Origin: Tyto alba
Taxonomy: Eukaryota > Chordata > Aves > Strigiformes > Tytonidae
DNA: 64,000 nucleotides
Assembly (NCBI RefSeq): GCF_018691265.1
Contig: NW_024881329.1
Span: 5,270,001 to 5,334,000 of the forward strand
Direction of reading: 5' to 3'
A program made the translations under genes and the position numbers. The notes beneath the pieces were generated by a model. It saw nothing but the letters and a program-made list of their open reading frames with translations. It was not told the origin of the DNA and made no database searches. Positions 1-13,668 of the stretch are shown piece by piece. The first letter of the stretch is position 1, and the number at the start of each line of letters is the position of its first letter.

Positions 1-2311
1 AAACAATGGGAAACTGCACCTTGGCTGTCAAAGCTGGTTCCCTCTTCTTCCTGTGAGTATACTTCATATATCCTTGATAAGAGGCTGTGTAGTTCTCCTG
101 GTAGTGTTGGGTTGCATGTATTTCAGCTCATCTTTATCAGCTGGGGAGGACATGAGTTTCTCACCCAAGTTGTGACCCACAGTGACTAGCATCTCAGTAA
201 ATGGCACCAGCTGAAACTCAGGCAGACTGAGGCTTTGTCCTCTGAAGATGTTGGATTTTCTCTCTGACAAGAAATCCGGGATTTGACAGATGTTATGTTT
301 AGAATAGCAGGAAGTGAGAAACTTGGTTTCATAACTAAACAACACTAAAGTTAAGTTAATGAGGCCACGAATGATTTGGACAGTTCAGCTCTCTGTGCAT
401 CTGCTGTGTATTAATAAATTCCCACCAGGATTCATAGTGATTTAAGCAAAAAGCTGACATGAGGTAAGTCAGTTGTCTTTGATCTTTGTGTTTGGTTTTT
501 GGCTGTTTGTTTAAGATTGGGAAGCTACTGAAGTAATGAAATGAAGATGTGACAATAGCCCAGGGAAACATGCTTATGCTAGTCTTACTCTATCTAGCTC
601 AAATAAAATAGCAAGGACATCGCATATTTTATGTTTGTTTAGTATTAGGCATGAAGTACTTGATAATACCTATTTCAGTCTCCTGCTTAGGATCCTGTAG
701 TAAGTTCTTGCTCTGTCAAATTCATGTCTTCCTCTTCCTCTCTAAGTGGTGTTGTGTCCGTTTGGTCTAAATTTGCCAGGTCGCTTCATGGTGTGATAAT
801 CATGAGATGCTATGGATTGAGAATTACAAATACAGGGTCTTGGCCTTTTGAAAGAAGGTGGAGTCTCTTTAACTTGGAACATTTTGACTTATTCCCTCTT
901 GTCTTGTGCCTTCCTAGACTTATCTTAGTGAGAGAAATAACGAGAAAGACTTGGCTGATGTTCCTGTTAGGTGTTTTATCAATAGAGGTCATTAGGGCTG
1001 CCATTCAATCATTTGTAACATTGAATGCCTTTGAAATCCTATTTTGCAAGAAAAATATTGAAAACCATATTGTAAGCATGGGCTAATGGGAAGCCAAGCC
1101 AATCATTTATATGTTTTTATTCACAATGCAATATAAATAATTGGGTTTGGGCTTAAATTGCATTGCAGAAAACATTTCACTCATTTCAGGAAAAATTGTC
1201 TGCCTTTTTATCTGTACGAGAAGACTGGATGCATCCCTGGCAGTGAATAAGTTAATCTACTTAGTGTTTTGTGTGTAGGCAGCATGCAGTTCTGTGAGAT
1301 TGCAGTGGGCAATGAAGCAGCAGAATTCGATTTGCAGCAGTGACCTAAGAGGGACTATTTTTAGTAATAAAATAGGTCAGGGGATGTGGTAGTGCAGACT
1401 GAGGAATGAACAGTCTTCCCCTTCACTTGTGGGGTTTGTTTTTGTTCTCCAATGTAGAAGATCTGTGATGGGGGAAATGAGATTCAATACTGTCACGTGA
1501 TTAGCGTTAGAAATTTTTTATTGTGAATCAATTGCAGGAAAAGTGCTAAGTTTTATTGTAGTGAAGAAAGAATATAAGTGTAACTACTTTGCTTAGGGAT
1601 TCATGGAAGGCAAAACCAGCTAGGGAGCAGGGTGTTTTGAAGTTGTTGTTCAAAGCTCGTTTTAGCACTGCTGGAGATCCTATGTTGCGGTGTTGTCCAT
1701 GTGACAAGTAGTTCTTGCTCTCTTTTTCTTTCCACCCTACTAGCTGTTCTCATGTGCTTTTTCAGTTTGCTTCTGTTGCCAGTTTGCTTTCTCAGTGATT
1801 TATGCAGATGAGTGCTAGTGTCATCTTCTCAGGGTGTCAAAGATGAAGCACATCTTTATTCTGTTCCTTTGAGTCCATGGGTGCTTGGAGGAGACTTGCG
1901 AAGGATCTGTTCAGCCAGTTCTTGTGATGCAGAGAAGTCCAACTCTCTTTTTAGTATTATGCTACTTGACCTTTGCATTTCCACACTCCTTTGGTTTCTC
2001 TGAAATTGTATTTCAACTCAAACTTGGAAAGTACCGCTTTGTGTGCTGTTATAAACGACCCTGTTGTTAATTAGCAGTGTGGCAAAGTTCCTATAAGCTC
2101 TAGTCATGGAGCAGTGCATGTTGATGCTGTACAGCAGAAAACCAGTAGCTTTGTCCTTGAAGCCTTTTTTTGCCCTGGAAAAAGAATGCTCAATGGGGCA
2201 GCAAGTGATCTCCACTCCTGGCTGTAGCTGAATTGTTATCAGTGTGTCATGCCATGTAACAAAGTACAGTTGTGGGATGCTCAGGCTGTTGCTGAAGCTA
2301 TCTCCAGGAGT

Positions 2312-2331
2312 TAATGAGCCCTAATGAGCCC
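2312..2331 (+). repeat. 10-bp tandem duplication
   Basis: TAATGAGCCC occurs twice head to tail, followed by a partial third unit (TGGTGAG). It is a short local duplication with no evident function. Confidence 0.85.
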
Positions 2332-2721
2332 TGGTGAGATGCACTGGGATGCCCAATTCTCCTGCTTTGGAACTAAGCAGATATCTCCCTGAGGGCTGCT
2401 TAATGTTGCGTGAATGTACACGCCTGTGTTGGTGCTCATTTGTCTGTTCCTGCCTTACGCTGTGCTGTGAAGCAGAGAGAGAGTTGTATGACATGGGGGA
2501 GAGATGCCCTTAAACTTTCCCTTAGTTTATCTCCCGTTCTAGCAAAATGTGTTTAATCTTCTGACCTGTCTAGTTAAGACTATGATGAAGTACTACCTAG
2601 CAGAGTGTTTATAGTGCTTAAAAATCCTGGGCTAATATAACTTTGATATCATATTTATAAGGACAGTAAGCTAAACATTGATCACTGGCATAAAAATGGT
2701 AAACTCGCACTGTCCTTGGTC

Positions 2722-2741
2722 TTTTTTTTTTTTTTTTTTTT
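2722..2741 (+). repeat. T20 homopolymer
   Basis: Twenty consecutive T. An A15 run follows at 2917-2931 and a T9-TTT-C-T8 tract at 3102-3122, so three A/T tracts lie within 400 bp. Confidence 0.9.
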
Positions 2742-4130
2742 GGCAAGTAAGTTGTGTGTTCTCTGGAATAAAAAAGGTTGATGAACAGCTAAGTAATTTG
2801 CATTTCTAACTTCTGTATTTTTCTACAGAGAAGATCTGTTTCTGTGTTGTAGATAAGCACTGCATAACTCAGATAACCAATAAAGAGCCACGTCACTTGA
2901 TATTTGAAAGTAATGTAAAAAAAAAAAAAAATTTCCAGTGAGATCAATACAGTGAATAATATTCTTAGCAATACTATAAGAAACTTGAGGGGCCTTTTGA
3001 TAATGTTCCATAATCCATATAATTTAATGTGCTTCTAAGGGACATCTTTTAGTAAGAATACACTGTCCAGCACTTTCTTTTCTACAGAAAAGGCTAGTTT
3101 GTTTTTTTTTTTTCTTTTTTTTCTTGTTAACCCGATTTTGCAAAAGAAGCCTTGACAATATAATTGAATGTAAACTCAGTTGTTTGCTCTTTCTGTCTGC
3201 ACTACTCATCATGGGAGCTGGGATTTCATGCCAACTCCCGGTCTGTTCACTGCACACGTGTGAGCCAACTCAGGTGAGCAGAGCACGATGAGCCAGGAGC
3301 TGACTTCTTAGGCGTGCAAGGGGAAAAATCAACAAATACTCACAGCCTCTCTTCTTAAGAGTTTAAAATACTACAGTCCACTCTCCCCATCTTCTCCCAC
3401 CCTATAGATTACTGGCCTGTCCAGTATCTGATATGCTATGCTATGTTCCTTAAAGTAAATACTGTGAAATGGAAATCTTACTCTTAAAAGGTAACTGTGC
3501 TCATCTTTTTGTTATTAACTTTTAGTGATGGTTTTAAATTTAGAGGAAGACTTTTGCTCTCTCTTAATAAATAATTTATTTTAATTAATTTTTGAGAACT
3601 CTTGCTTTTTTTTTTTATTTCCCTGTGTTTTCTCAGCATGACTGAATCAAAAAACAATTTGTGCCAAAATAATAAGATGGGAAGATGACTTTCTTTCTCT
3701 GGTGTGAAATCATGGTTAGTGTAGGTATCACTAGTCTGATTGTGTGTGATGTGTTAGTTCCTTGCTCTGGAATTTATTTTCTGTTTACTGGCGGGGTACG
3801 AAGGCTTAGTGTGGAGAAATAAACTGCAGTATCTGACAATATGACAGTAGAAGGGCTGGTGGGAAAGTCAGTGATTCTGTGACAGTGCTCAGTGACTCTT
3901 CAGATTATGAGTAATTCCATCTTCTTTCTGCTTTATAGACAGATGTAAGTAGAGCTTTAAATTTAAGATAATCTCATTGGCCTTGTGGTTCCTCTACACA
4001 GGAAACAAAACTGGCCGTGCAGTGGGCTTTTTGTGTCCAGTATAAAAGGGACTGCCTTTGACAGAGGTGGGAGGGTTTTTGTGTTTTTCTTTAATCCTGA
4101 CATGCGTGCCTGCGAACCAGGCAAACTTCA

Positions 4131-4785
4131 TGTGGTGGGTTGACTCAGGCTGGCTGCCAGCTGCCCACCCAGCTGCTCTCTGCCTCCCCCTCCTCAACAG
4201 GGCAGGGGATAAAAATGAGATGAAAGAGCTCGTGGGTTGAGGTAAAGACGTAGAGATCACTTGCCAGTTACAGTCGGGGCAAAACAGACTTGGCTTAGGC
4301 AAAAGTAGTGTAATTTATTGCCAATAGAGTTGGGTGGTGAGAAACAAAGGCAAAAACTTAAACCACTTCCCCTCACCCCTTTTCACCTCAGGCTCAACTC
4401 GTCTCCTTCCTTCCCAACTCCTCTCCCCGGGGAGGCGCAGGGTGACGCTGAGGGGGCTGTGCCCAGCCATAACGGTCCCTCTCCCCCCTCCTCACACCGC
4501 GGCGGGAGCGGGGGTCCCTGCTCCGGCAGCCCCAGCTCCTCCGGCCCGGCTGTGGCAGGGCTCTTCCTCTCGCCTTTCCCCTCTCTGCCCGGGGTGTGTT
4601 GTGCCCTTTCTGGGGAGCGTTGTCCCACAGGTGCCGCCAGCGTCGCTGACGGGCTGGGCGGTGCCCTGTGGTGAGGCTGCCGGAACCGGCCGGAACCAGC
4701 CAGAACTGGCGGGAACAGGCGAGAACAGGCTGGCCCCTCTCCTCACAGCGGCCACCCCACAACTCTGAGGCACCAGCAACCAAAA
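4131..4785 (-). mobile_element. solo LTR of an avian ERVL-like endogenous retrovirus, minus strand
   Basis: A GC- and CpG-rich block stands out sharply from the AT-rich flanks. On the plus strand it opens TGTGGTGGGTTGACTCAGGC, which on the minus strand gives the ...CCCACCACA end of an LTR. On the minus strand it holds AATAAA (plus 4314-4319), then a CTCAACCCACGAG-like stretch and the CA terminus, the order expected of R-U5. The same AATAAA/ATTAAA, TCAACCCA(C/T)GAG, ...CCACA order occurs in the LTR at 38204-38751, which supports both calls. The plus 3' boundary (LTR start on the minus strand) is uncertain by tens of bases. I see no clear target-site duplication, no internal viral genes and no partner LTR, so a solo LTR is the simplest reading. 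ORFs inside it are by-products of GC richness. The family assignment is from memory of avian repeats. Confidence 0.8.
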
Positions 4786-4845
4786 GAGGTAAGAGAGATG
4801 GTGTTTGAGGAAGCAGTGGAATTATGTGAATCCTTAGAATGGTGG

Positions 4846-4909
4846 TTTTTTTTTTTTAAAAAAAAAAAAAACAAAAAAAAACAAAAAACAACCAACCAAA
4901 CAAAAAAAA
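4846..4909 (+). repeat. T12-A14 and (CAAA)-like low-complexity tract
   Basis: T12 runs directly into A14, followed by A-rich sequence interrupted by C and ending in CAAAAAAAAGG. The T12-A14 part is self-complementary. It sits about 60 bp from the plus-side edge of the minus-strand LTR. Confidence 0.9.
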
Positions 4910-5259
4910 GGCACTTGGATAAACACTAGTCTGAGATACAAGAGCAATAGATCCTATATCTGGTGCTGTCACTAGTGTTTTAGTTGACATGAAGCAAGTG
5001 ACCTCCATCATGCATTCTTCATGTTTTCATTTGAAAAATTAAGATAATGATACATGATCTCCTTTGGGGGCTTCAGTGGGAACTCCAAACTTTTCATCTA
5101 ATCTTTCCAAAGTATCGTTTTCATGAGAAATTTCTGGACTGTTCTGTCTGTGGAGGTATGCCAAAGGAGCTATGTGGTTTGGTCTGACTGTGTGCTGTTC
5201 AGAAGGAAAATCCTGTTTTTCCGTATTCGAGATGTCTTCTCAGCTAAAAAGCTAAGAGT

Positions 5260-5275
5260 AAAAAAAAAAAAAAAA
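5260..5275 (+). repeat. A16 homopolymer
   Basis: Sixteen consecutive A residues in intron sequence. No target-site duplication or SINE body recognised next to it. Confidence 0.9.
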
Positions 5276-6658
5276 GACATTTGTCATCACTGTGAAAATC
5301 CCAGGCCTCTTTCAGCTCAAAGACTTCCCAGAACAAGTAGATCCAAAGTTTACTTGAACAATGGGATTATAATACAGAGATAGAAAACACAGATTTTCAA
5401 ACTGGGTATTGTCCAAAGCCAGTTTATACTTAAACAGTCTTTTTTTTCCCCTCTTGCTTTATGTACATGCACACACATTTGGGCAACGGGGAAACCGAGG
5501 CCCAGAAATAGGATAAGATCTGTCTGTGTTACTTCATCAGAAATGCCAGGAATAAAAAACATGTCTGAGTTTCAGGTCAAGTCACATATAAAAGTTATCC
5601 CTCTACCTCTCCCTTATTTGCTACTTTTTCAGCTCTTTTGTGTAGTGACTGCCTGTGTTTAATGAGATGCCCATGTCCTAGCCCTCGATCAGAATATGGT
5701 CACAGGGGGCTAGATTGTCAGAAGAGGGAGGAAGCAAAGCCTCACAATGTGTCATAAGCCATGGATTCAGAGCATTGCTGGTGGTGTGACAGGACCTGCA
5801 AGATTAATATACTAGCTGGAAAATACAAAATGTGTCTGTTCTTCCTTCAGGCTCTGGTTCTTCTCAGGGCGAAGCAAAGCCTGCAAATAGGTGTTCCTGG
5901 TGTTGCATGTCACTCCTAGGTGTATTGCCGAGAGGAGGCAGCTTGTCTAAGGAATAGATAACCAGTATTGTGTGGCTGCAAAGGGTAGCCAGCTGTGTCC
6001 TCCCAGCAAAGTCATGGTGTCCTGAGGGGACCCTTACGACTGACGTTTTTTGTTGTGCCTAAGCTAAGAACTTCTGTGATGAACTCCAAGGCAGATGTTG
6101 GTGGATTTGCTTATATTTAAGGCATTTTGGAGAACACCTATACCTAGGATAACAGCAGGTCATTGTCTCTACTTACTACAGGGGGAGCAGGCTGTTTGCA
6201 ACTGTGCAGCCATTGCTGGGGTCAAAATACACAGGGCAAAATTCTACTGGAGCAGCAAGCTTACTGATTTGCCTAAAAAAGTGTTTTTTAAAAAAATCAT
6301 TGTTGGGGGTTTCCCTCCATCCATCTACCCCCAACTATTTAATCACTTTTCATTCCTGCTATTCTGATATGGAGCTGGATGTATTTTAGGGCTTTTTTGA
6401 GCAAAAGCAGCACTTTGTGCTTTAGTGGGCTTCCTGTTCTCTTGCCTACTGCCCTGCTGCTGCTGTGCTGAGCCAAACAGAGCTAGCAACAACCAGGCAC
6501 AGTGCTCCAAGCTGCCATTCACCCCACGAGAAATTTGAATTAGAAATAGGAGAAGCTATTTTTGTGCTTCGTCTTAATTGATGAGTATCAGGGGCTTGTC
6601 CAGTATATGTGAAGTTGCCATGCTGCTATTTAATGTGTATAGTTAACTTCTGGGTTTG

Positions 6659-6674
6659 TTTTTTTTTTTTTTTT
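6659..6674 (+). repeat. T16 homopolymer
   Basis: About sixteen consecutive T followed by GTAG. It resembles a polypyrimidine tract before an AG, but the sequence that follows has no coding or splice support that I can see. Confidence 0.85.
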
Positions 6675-9600
6675 GTAGGTCTGTTGACTTACCTGTTTTA
6701 AGATACCTGGAAAAAAATTTTTTTCAAAATCTGTACGTATGCCTTCAGGCCACAATGTCAGTAATATTACAGGCAAGATTTGAAAAGAAGTACCAGGGTG
6801 CTGTGTTTGCATTTAGACCTGGTTTTGTTCATTTCATGCTCACATTCACATACGCCTGAGTGTACCTGCTACACATGATTTTATGCGCAGGTACAGATAT
6901 GTCCTCTTTATAGCTGAGTTCTTATTTGTGGGCTACTTGGTGCAGAAAGCATGCATTTATTTTCCTGTATTTGTACATGATCTAATGTGGCAGGGTCCTG
7001 GTTCATGTTTGGATTTGTAGGTGCTGGCATGCAATACTGGTAAACGTTGGGTAAGTGTGGAGTAGACACTTGATCGCAGCAGTGTATGCATGCAGGTGCA
7101 AACTACCTTTTGAAAATTTGGCTCAGAAATGTTCTATCAATTACAAGTGAGACTACATGTGCGTTTTGTTGCATGCGGTGAAGGTTTTGGCTATTGTTGA
7201 AACCATTTGAGAGGAGGAAAATTGGTTTTATTCCCAGGTTTGAAGGTGACTTGAAAGGATTTATGTCAAGTAAAAGATCTTGCTGTGCAGAGACTTCATA
7301 AGTTCACTCAGGAATCATAGCTGCAATAATTGTAATTGGAGTCAGGGTTTTGATCATGAGTCACCTTGTAGGGGCTGTCCTCACTGTCCTCCTTGAGAAA
7401 GTGGAAATCTGGAAGAGAGAAATTTGTGTGACCTTGCGTTACCAAGCTGGCACTAGAAATTGGCACTAGCTAGACCCTGCTGTTGGAAAAGGCCCGCAAA
7501 ATCAGCACAGTCCTTTGTGCTCAGTTGGTGCTAGTTTAGGTCACAGGTGTGTAGAAGTTTATCCAAAGGGAAGAAGGCAAAACAATAAACATGCTTTGAG
7601 CAGAAAGGAGTGTGACAGAAACAGGAAGGCCAGGGTGTGTCAGGCAGCTTTGTCCTTCAGTGGCCATCTAGATTTCAAAAGTTTTGAGTGGCAGCATCGT
7701 TCAGAGCTTGCAGAGAATCCAGTCTTATGAGGAAAACAGTGTTGGCTTTTGCCTCTTCTACCTAAATTTGATGATAGGTTTCTATGAAGAGCACATGTAG
7801 CTCCTGCATTGAAGCATGTGGTAGCAAAGTTCAACAGAAGGCAGTATCTGGATGTTCCTAATTATTTGTAAAAGCTGGAGAAAGATGATGGAACTATTGG
7901 AGGGTAGTAGATGAGCTTTGGGGGAAAAGACACTTGCAACAGAAAGGCAAAGGAAGTTTGACTTGTTTTTTTAAGCTTTCAGTCAAGCTGCTGTTTCTTC
8001 TCTCAAGAGTCTCTTGCTTTGAGCTTTTCTAGAGTTACTGGTTCTCTTCATTTAGTCCATTGTTGAACATAATATTGAGTAGTAAGTGAAAATTTTCAAA
8101 ATGTCTTTGACAAAACTGTAAGAAGTTATGCTTGAGTCTGTATTGCAAGGGCCCTATGGGTCCCTGATAAAAAGAAAGTGTGAGAACTTCAAGCAGTGAT
8201 AACTTTATGAATATCTGATATCTGTTTGTACCAAGCTTGACCCACAAAGGGAAGAGCTAGGGGTCTTTCTGGAAGGTTGAAGTTATCTGTGCACCAATAA
8301 CTTGCTGAATACTCACAGACTTTTTTGACCCGTAAAGTAAATCATCTTGTATTAATTTCATTCAGAATTAGAAACCTGGAAAGAACAATATGTTCTTAAA
8401 CAGTATTCTTGAATGTCACTTAAATTTTAAATAACATTAAACTATATTGTAAATGGTTAAGAATTAAAGCAACAACCAATTGGTAATATAGGCCTTGAGC
8501 ATAGTACAGTATAAGAAGCACTGAAAAATGTTTCTCTGTATGATTAAGAGAGTCTGGTTTGCTGGTTTGATTTATTGGCTGGCTGAATGAATTCATTAAT
8601 TGTGTATGACTACTTCTGGGTGGTCATTTTTCATTTCAAATTTCATTACTGGATGAGCTTTTCCTACAGATGTTCTTATCATCCAAAATTAAATACATGA
8701 AAATGTTAGGGAAGCTCAGCTGTCCATTTTTATACTGATATTTTTCATACTATGGTTTTACAAACTGCAGAAAAATTCACTTAGGCTGCAATAACCTAGG
8801 TTTTGTCTGCATGTGCTCATTACTTGGACACAAAGATTTCTTATTGCAATATATGCCATGTTCTGTCTTATGTTTCTCAAAATAGTGGTGTGATACTAGA
8901 AAACCTCTTCTTTTAATTTGATGATGAAGAGTGAGGCAGAGGCTTGTTTCTGAAACAATTTAGATGCATATAAAGCACTCAGCATTCAAACACCATTGTA
9001 ACTACATTTGTAGAATTGAGAGGTCCAGATATGCAGATCAGTGAGAGCGATGGATAGATAACATTTGTAAGAAATCAAATGACTTAGGAGAGATCCTGAA
9101 CATCTTGGCTTGCAGTTCGAACACTGTTTTTTATGGGGAAGACTCATTTCCTGGACAGCTTGCAAACAGTATGGTCTGTAAACACTCCTCTCTTCAAGGA
9201 GCTTTATGCTTTCAGCTGCATGGAGAAGCAGCACTTCAAGAAGTGTTTAATACCACTGCTGTTGACAGCTACAGATGCTGTTCCAGGGTATGGTCCATCT
9301 CCTGGAAGGCAGCGGAGCAGAACCTCTGTGGCCCTGCGGGTCCTTCTAGCCAGAGGGCAGCAGTCCCTGTATGGGCACTGGGTCCGTAAGTACATTTGGG
9401 TGGATGTAGCAATGAGGAATTTATGTCATTCTAAAGTATGATTCTAAAAGTGAGAAGAAAAGAGAGTATAGGGAAATTCTCATATGCTTCCTTCTCTTAC
9501 TTAGCCCACATCTTTGGGCTGTGTGTCTGCAAGTAGAAGGCAGAGCTGTTAAAGGACTACAGAGTGAGGACTATGTCATCCCTTCTCTCCCCCTCAGTAT

Positions 9601-11895
9601 TGGCTTATGCTGACCCCTGATCCTGTAATTGTGTAGCAGATGGGGTGAGTGAATCCCCAAGTCAGCTTTGTGGCAGAAGAGGCCACTGTGATATTTTGAC
9701 AAATCTGTTCTTGCCTGTGGGCTCTGACACTTCCAATATTACTTCATGTGTTTTCTGTGAGAACAATCTCTGCCTATGTAATACAAAAAAAAGGTCTTCT
9801 GAGGAAAGAAGGTGAATGAGGTAACTCTTACCCTCCTGTAAACATATGGGAGCCTGGGTAGGAAGTACTGGTCCTGCTAGCTGGCCTGGTTTCCACTCAG
9901 TGCTAGCAAATGGTAGTTACTAATCTCTTGTGATCCCTCTTACACAGTTTATTTTTTCTCTGCTTTCACCTAACTGCAATGTCAAACTCTCATTTACACC
10001 TACTGTCCAAAATTGGTATAATGGTTCATGCTCCTCTTTGTCAGTCACTCTCTGAATACCGACTGTTGAGAGAGCTCTCCAGTGAAATATGATTGTTGCT
10101 GTAAATACGCATGTCTGTGGATAGTTTGTGATGCAGAAGAATAAACTGTAGCGTAAAAGGTGAGATTTGTATATGGCATTGTTTTTAAAGTCTTCCTCTG
10201 ATCATCTGTAGTATTTATAAACTTTTTCAGGTAGATTAAATAAGCTTTATCCTGGTAATCATATAGTTAGATAGCAAAAGATAGCAAAGACATAAAGGAT
10301 GAAACTGATCTGAACCTAGCTGAACCAGTGACAGTGCCATCCTATTTTTATCTGGAGTTTCATCCCACTCCAGGATCTGTGTGACCTTCACTCCATAATT
10401 TAGGAGGCATACTAATTTGGACAAAGGCGGGAATGACTCTCACTGGTATAGGGCTAATCAGAGTGAGTTTGAATCAAACCAGTATTGTCCTCCCAGCAAA
10501 CAGACATATCATGAAAAGTTAGTTTCAGCAGATGAGCCTAGCCGTCGGCCTTGAAGATCATGAAATTTGGTCTGTTCTGGCTGAGGGGATTAAGGCTGGA
10601 AGTATAAAAGCTTCTTTAGAGGAACATATTTAGCAACTATGTGAGCGTATATGTGTGTGTGCATATAACTTACACAGCTGCATCCATGCAGATGCTGTAA
10701 AGAAGGCTCAGATTCATGAGACCTAGGATGTCTTTGGTTGGTATTAATTTGGCTTCATTATACCTGAATAGTCTGCTGCTCCTGACTGTCTGTTCTCTGT
10801 CTAAACTGAGATGAGATCTTACTTGCAACATATGAGGTCCCTGTTGCTCCTTTGTGCCTCTGGCTTGGAGCAGTGCTGGAACATAGCAGCAAGGGGCAGA
10901 TATCCCTGCTGTTCTCCAGCTGCTGCTTCTGTTCCCCAGGCCTCTTGCTGTTTGTTTGCTGAGAAGTGCTTGATGGCTGGTTTGAGGTGAAGGAGAAAGA
11001 TATTAATAAGAGAACATGGCTTTCAGTCCAAGGGAGACAGAAAATGAGAAAGTTGGATAAATTCATCATTTTCTGCAGCTCAGTCTTGATATGACCTCAC
11101 TTGCCCTTAGCAACAAAAAGCCGTGTTTAATGCCTGTTATTTTCCACTCTTCTTCTAATAGCTGTCTTGACCCCCTGAAGGGTATCAGCCACCTTTGTAA
11201 GGACTGAAGAACACAGATTTTTATTTCAGTTCTAGGTGATGTATTTGTGCAGTGAGGCACTTGACTGCGTTAGGGACATCTCTAGAAACTCAAGCATCTT
11301 TAAGGATATCAAATTCTGCAGCCAGAATGTGGTGAGTCAGCACTAAGGGTAGCATAAGTTAAGTTATTTCCTCCCCTTCAGTGCAACTGCAGCATGTCAC
11401 TCCATACATTTCCCTCCTGTTGAGTAGGTTTTGATGTCAGTTGCTTTTTGTGATATGTATTCAGTTGGGAGCTGTCTGTAATTTCGGACTGTTTACGAGG
11501 CTTCTTTCTTAATCTCGTCATACTAGGGGAACTGCAGAAATGCTAACGATGTAGGCCTTGGCATAATGCCTCAACTTCCAGGGTGTGTAATGATGTCAGG
11601 AGAGCTGCACCCCCTCAAAGTCAGCATACTGTAAGGAAAAAGATGATATGGAAAAATGGGACAGATTATCTTCACAACTGCCAAAATCAGTGACAGAACA
11701 GAGCTTTCAAAAATATCTGCCATATAAGGAATAATTTTGGAGCTCTTTTGGATTGTTTCTGGCTAACTTATCACCTAATCCTGTGTGAAAAAAGGAGAGA
11801 GACTGGGCTCAACTTCAATTCCTATGCATAGAGGGGTAACTTAATGACAGTTTGCTTTGTGTTTGTGGGAGGTAAGCCAGATATATCATGTTGGG

Positions 11896-11919
11896 TTTTT
11901 TTGTTTTTTTTTTTTTTTT
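11896..11919 (+). repeat. T-rich homopolymer tract (T7-G-T16)
   Basis: Seven T, one G, then sixteen T in intron sequence. Low-complexity only. Confidence 0.9.
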
Positions 11920-13643
11920 AATTGAAGTTTCTGCTACGGTCTGTCTTTTTATGCTCCAAAATAAGTTAGTACCCTTTATTTAAAAACTAAACAAACAAGA
12001 ATCCCCTGCTCCTTGTTGAAAACTATACATTTTAGAAAGAACTCTTATTTCTACTCCCCTTTCTGTTTCTTTGTTCCAATATTCCATTTATTCCAATAGA
12101 AGCAAGTTTCTGGGCAAGCCACGTGTTGTTATGGCTTTGTGATGCTGTTACCAGATTTCTCTCCTGGAAAACTGCTGACATGAGGATCTGCCCCTTCTGT
12201 AGGCAGGTAGGAACACACAAGCCACATGCCGACTGCTCCAGGGGGGCTGGGTTACCTGTGCTGCTCAGTGGCGAGTCCAGGATGGTCACAGCCTACAGGA
12301 TTCTGATCTTGTGTTCCCAAAGCTCATGGCAGAGCTTGCTTCATCTCAGGAATTTATGCAGAGTGACAGGAGGACTGAAGGGAGGAAGAACCAGGAGCAG
12401 TTGAGACTACTACCTAAAATTTCCTTAGATGTTTAATTGTTCAAATTGTGGGGTGGCAAGAACAAAATGTACCGTAAAAAAATGAGACTATACTATTGAA
12501 CAGTCTCTTCATGTTCACCACCTCTGGGAGTCTCTGCATCTGTACAGATGGGTTTAAAATCTATAAGAAATTTGTTTGCAAACTTTAAGTAAGGCCAAAC
12601 AATGGTGTAGCCCCAGTGTGGAAGCCCACTCATTCTATGCTCATTTTGGATTTCAAATATTTGTTATTGTCTTGCATCTCCAATGTGTAACTGTTAGAGC
12701 TCTGTCCTCCCACATGCTTGTAATTTTTAAATTGAGGCTGCAGCACACTTTCAAATACCTAGATTATAGGTTCCTGTGCAATTTTCATGAAGAATGCTCT
12801 CAACACTCAAAGGCCTGTTCAGGGTGCTGTGGATAAATTAGCAGCAACCAGCTAGTACTAACAAAGTTTTGTTTGGGAGCACAATGCTCCAGCATCATCT
12901 GCAGGTGGTAAAGCAGCAGTTGATATCACTCAGGAGTCAGAACAGTCAGATAGCTCACTTGGAACAAGAGCTGATCCCTCCACTATGCAAATGGAATAGT
13001 TGCTGCCAACAGCAATTAAAAATGGATGATGAAGATTTAATGCAGTGTGGCCATCCGTTCTGTCCTGCAAGTGTATTGAGGGGAAAAGAGGGGGAGATGA
13101 GAATTACCTTCCAGACAGCTGAAATAAGCAATGTGTCTTTGAATTGACAAAAACTCAACATCTGAGATATAACACAGAATGGTAATAATGAAATATCCCA
13201 AGTTAACACTTGCAGGGCATTAACAATAACGAGTGTCTGCTCAGTAATTGCACTCAGTCTCACAATCGATTTTCTTAATGTGAACCTAAATATTTTAACT
13301 GTATCACTTAATTTTCTTACCAGTCTTGAATCTGAAACTTACTAGCATTTCCTACTCTTACACACAGCCTCTTGGGAGATTAACGACCACAGCATATTGA
13401 TCATCACCATTTCATTGGGGCTTGCCTCTTCTCTCTTGTGCTGCTCCTTCTTGGGCAGCTTCCATCGTGTTCAATCAGCAAGTTAATGGTCCAAGAACCC
13501 AGTGCAAGCTCCTAGAGAAACCTCCTAGGTTTTTACAGATCTCAAGTTGTTATCTGGTATGACTGAATGTTGCTGTATCTCCAAGACCAAATAATATCTC
13601 TTTAATTGAAGGTAATGGGTTTGACTGGATGAGAATAACATGA

Positions 13644-13668
13644 AAGAATAATAATAAGAATAATAATG
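13644..13668 (+). repeat. imperfect (AAT)n microsatellite
   Basis: AAT/AAG trinucleotide units run for about 25 bp. Short and imperfect. Confidence 0.75.

Noticed and set aside
4334..4783. Overlapping ORFs of 81-144 codons on both strands in a GC-rich block
   Set aside because: They lie inside the minus-strand LTR; GC-rich sequence has few stop codons. No protein family resemblance.
9105..9441. Possible SERGEF exon
   Set aside because: The translation lacks any RCC1-repeat motif (no GxxxGQLG or GxxHS). The splice-like edges are kept as a separate finding without a gene name.
12869..13147. 92-codon plus-strand ORF with coiled-coil-like Gln-rich start and a CGHPFC motif
   Set aside because: The single CGHPFC resembles part of a RING finger, but the other zinc ligands are missing and no splice context was found.
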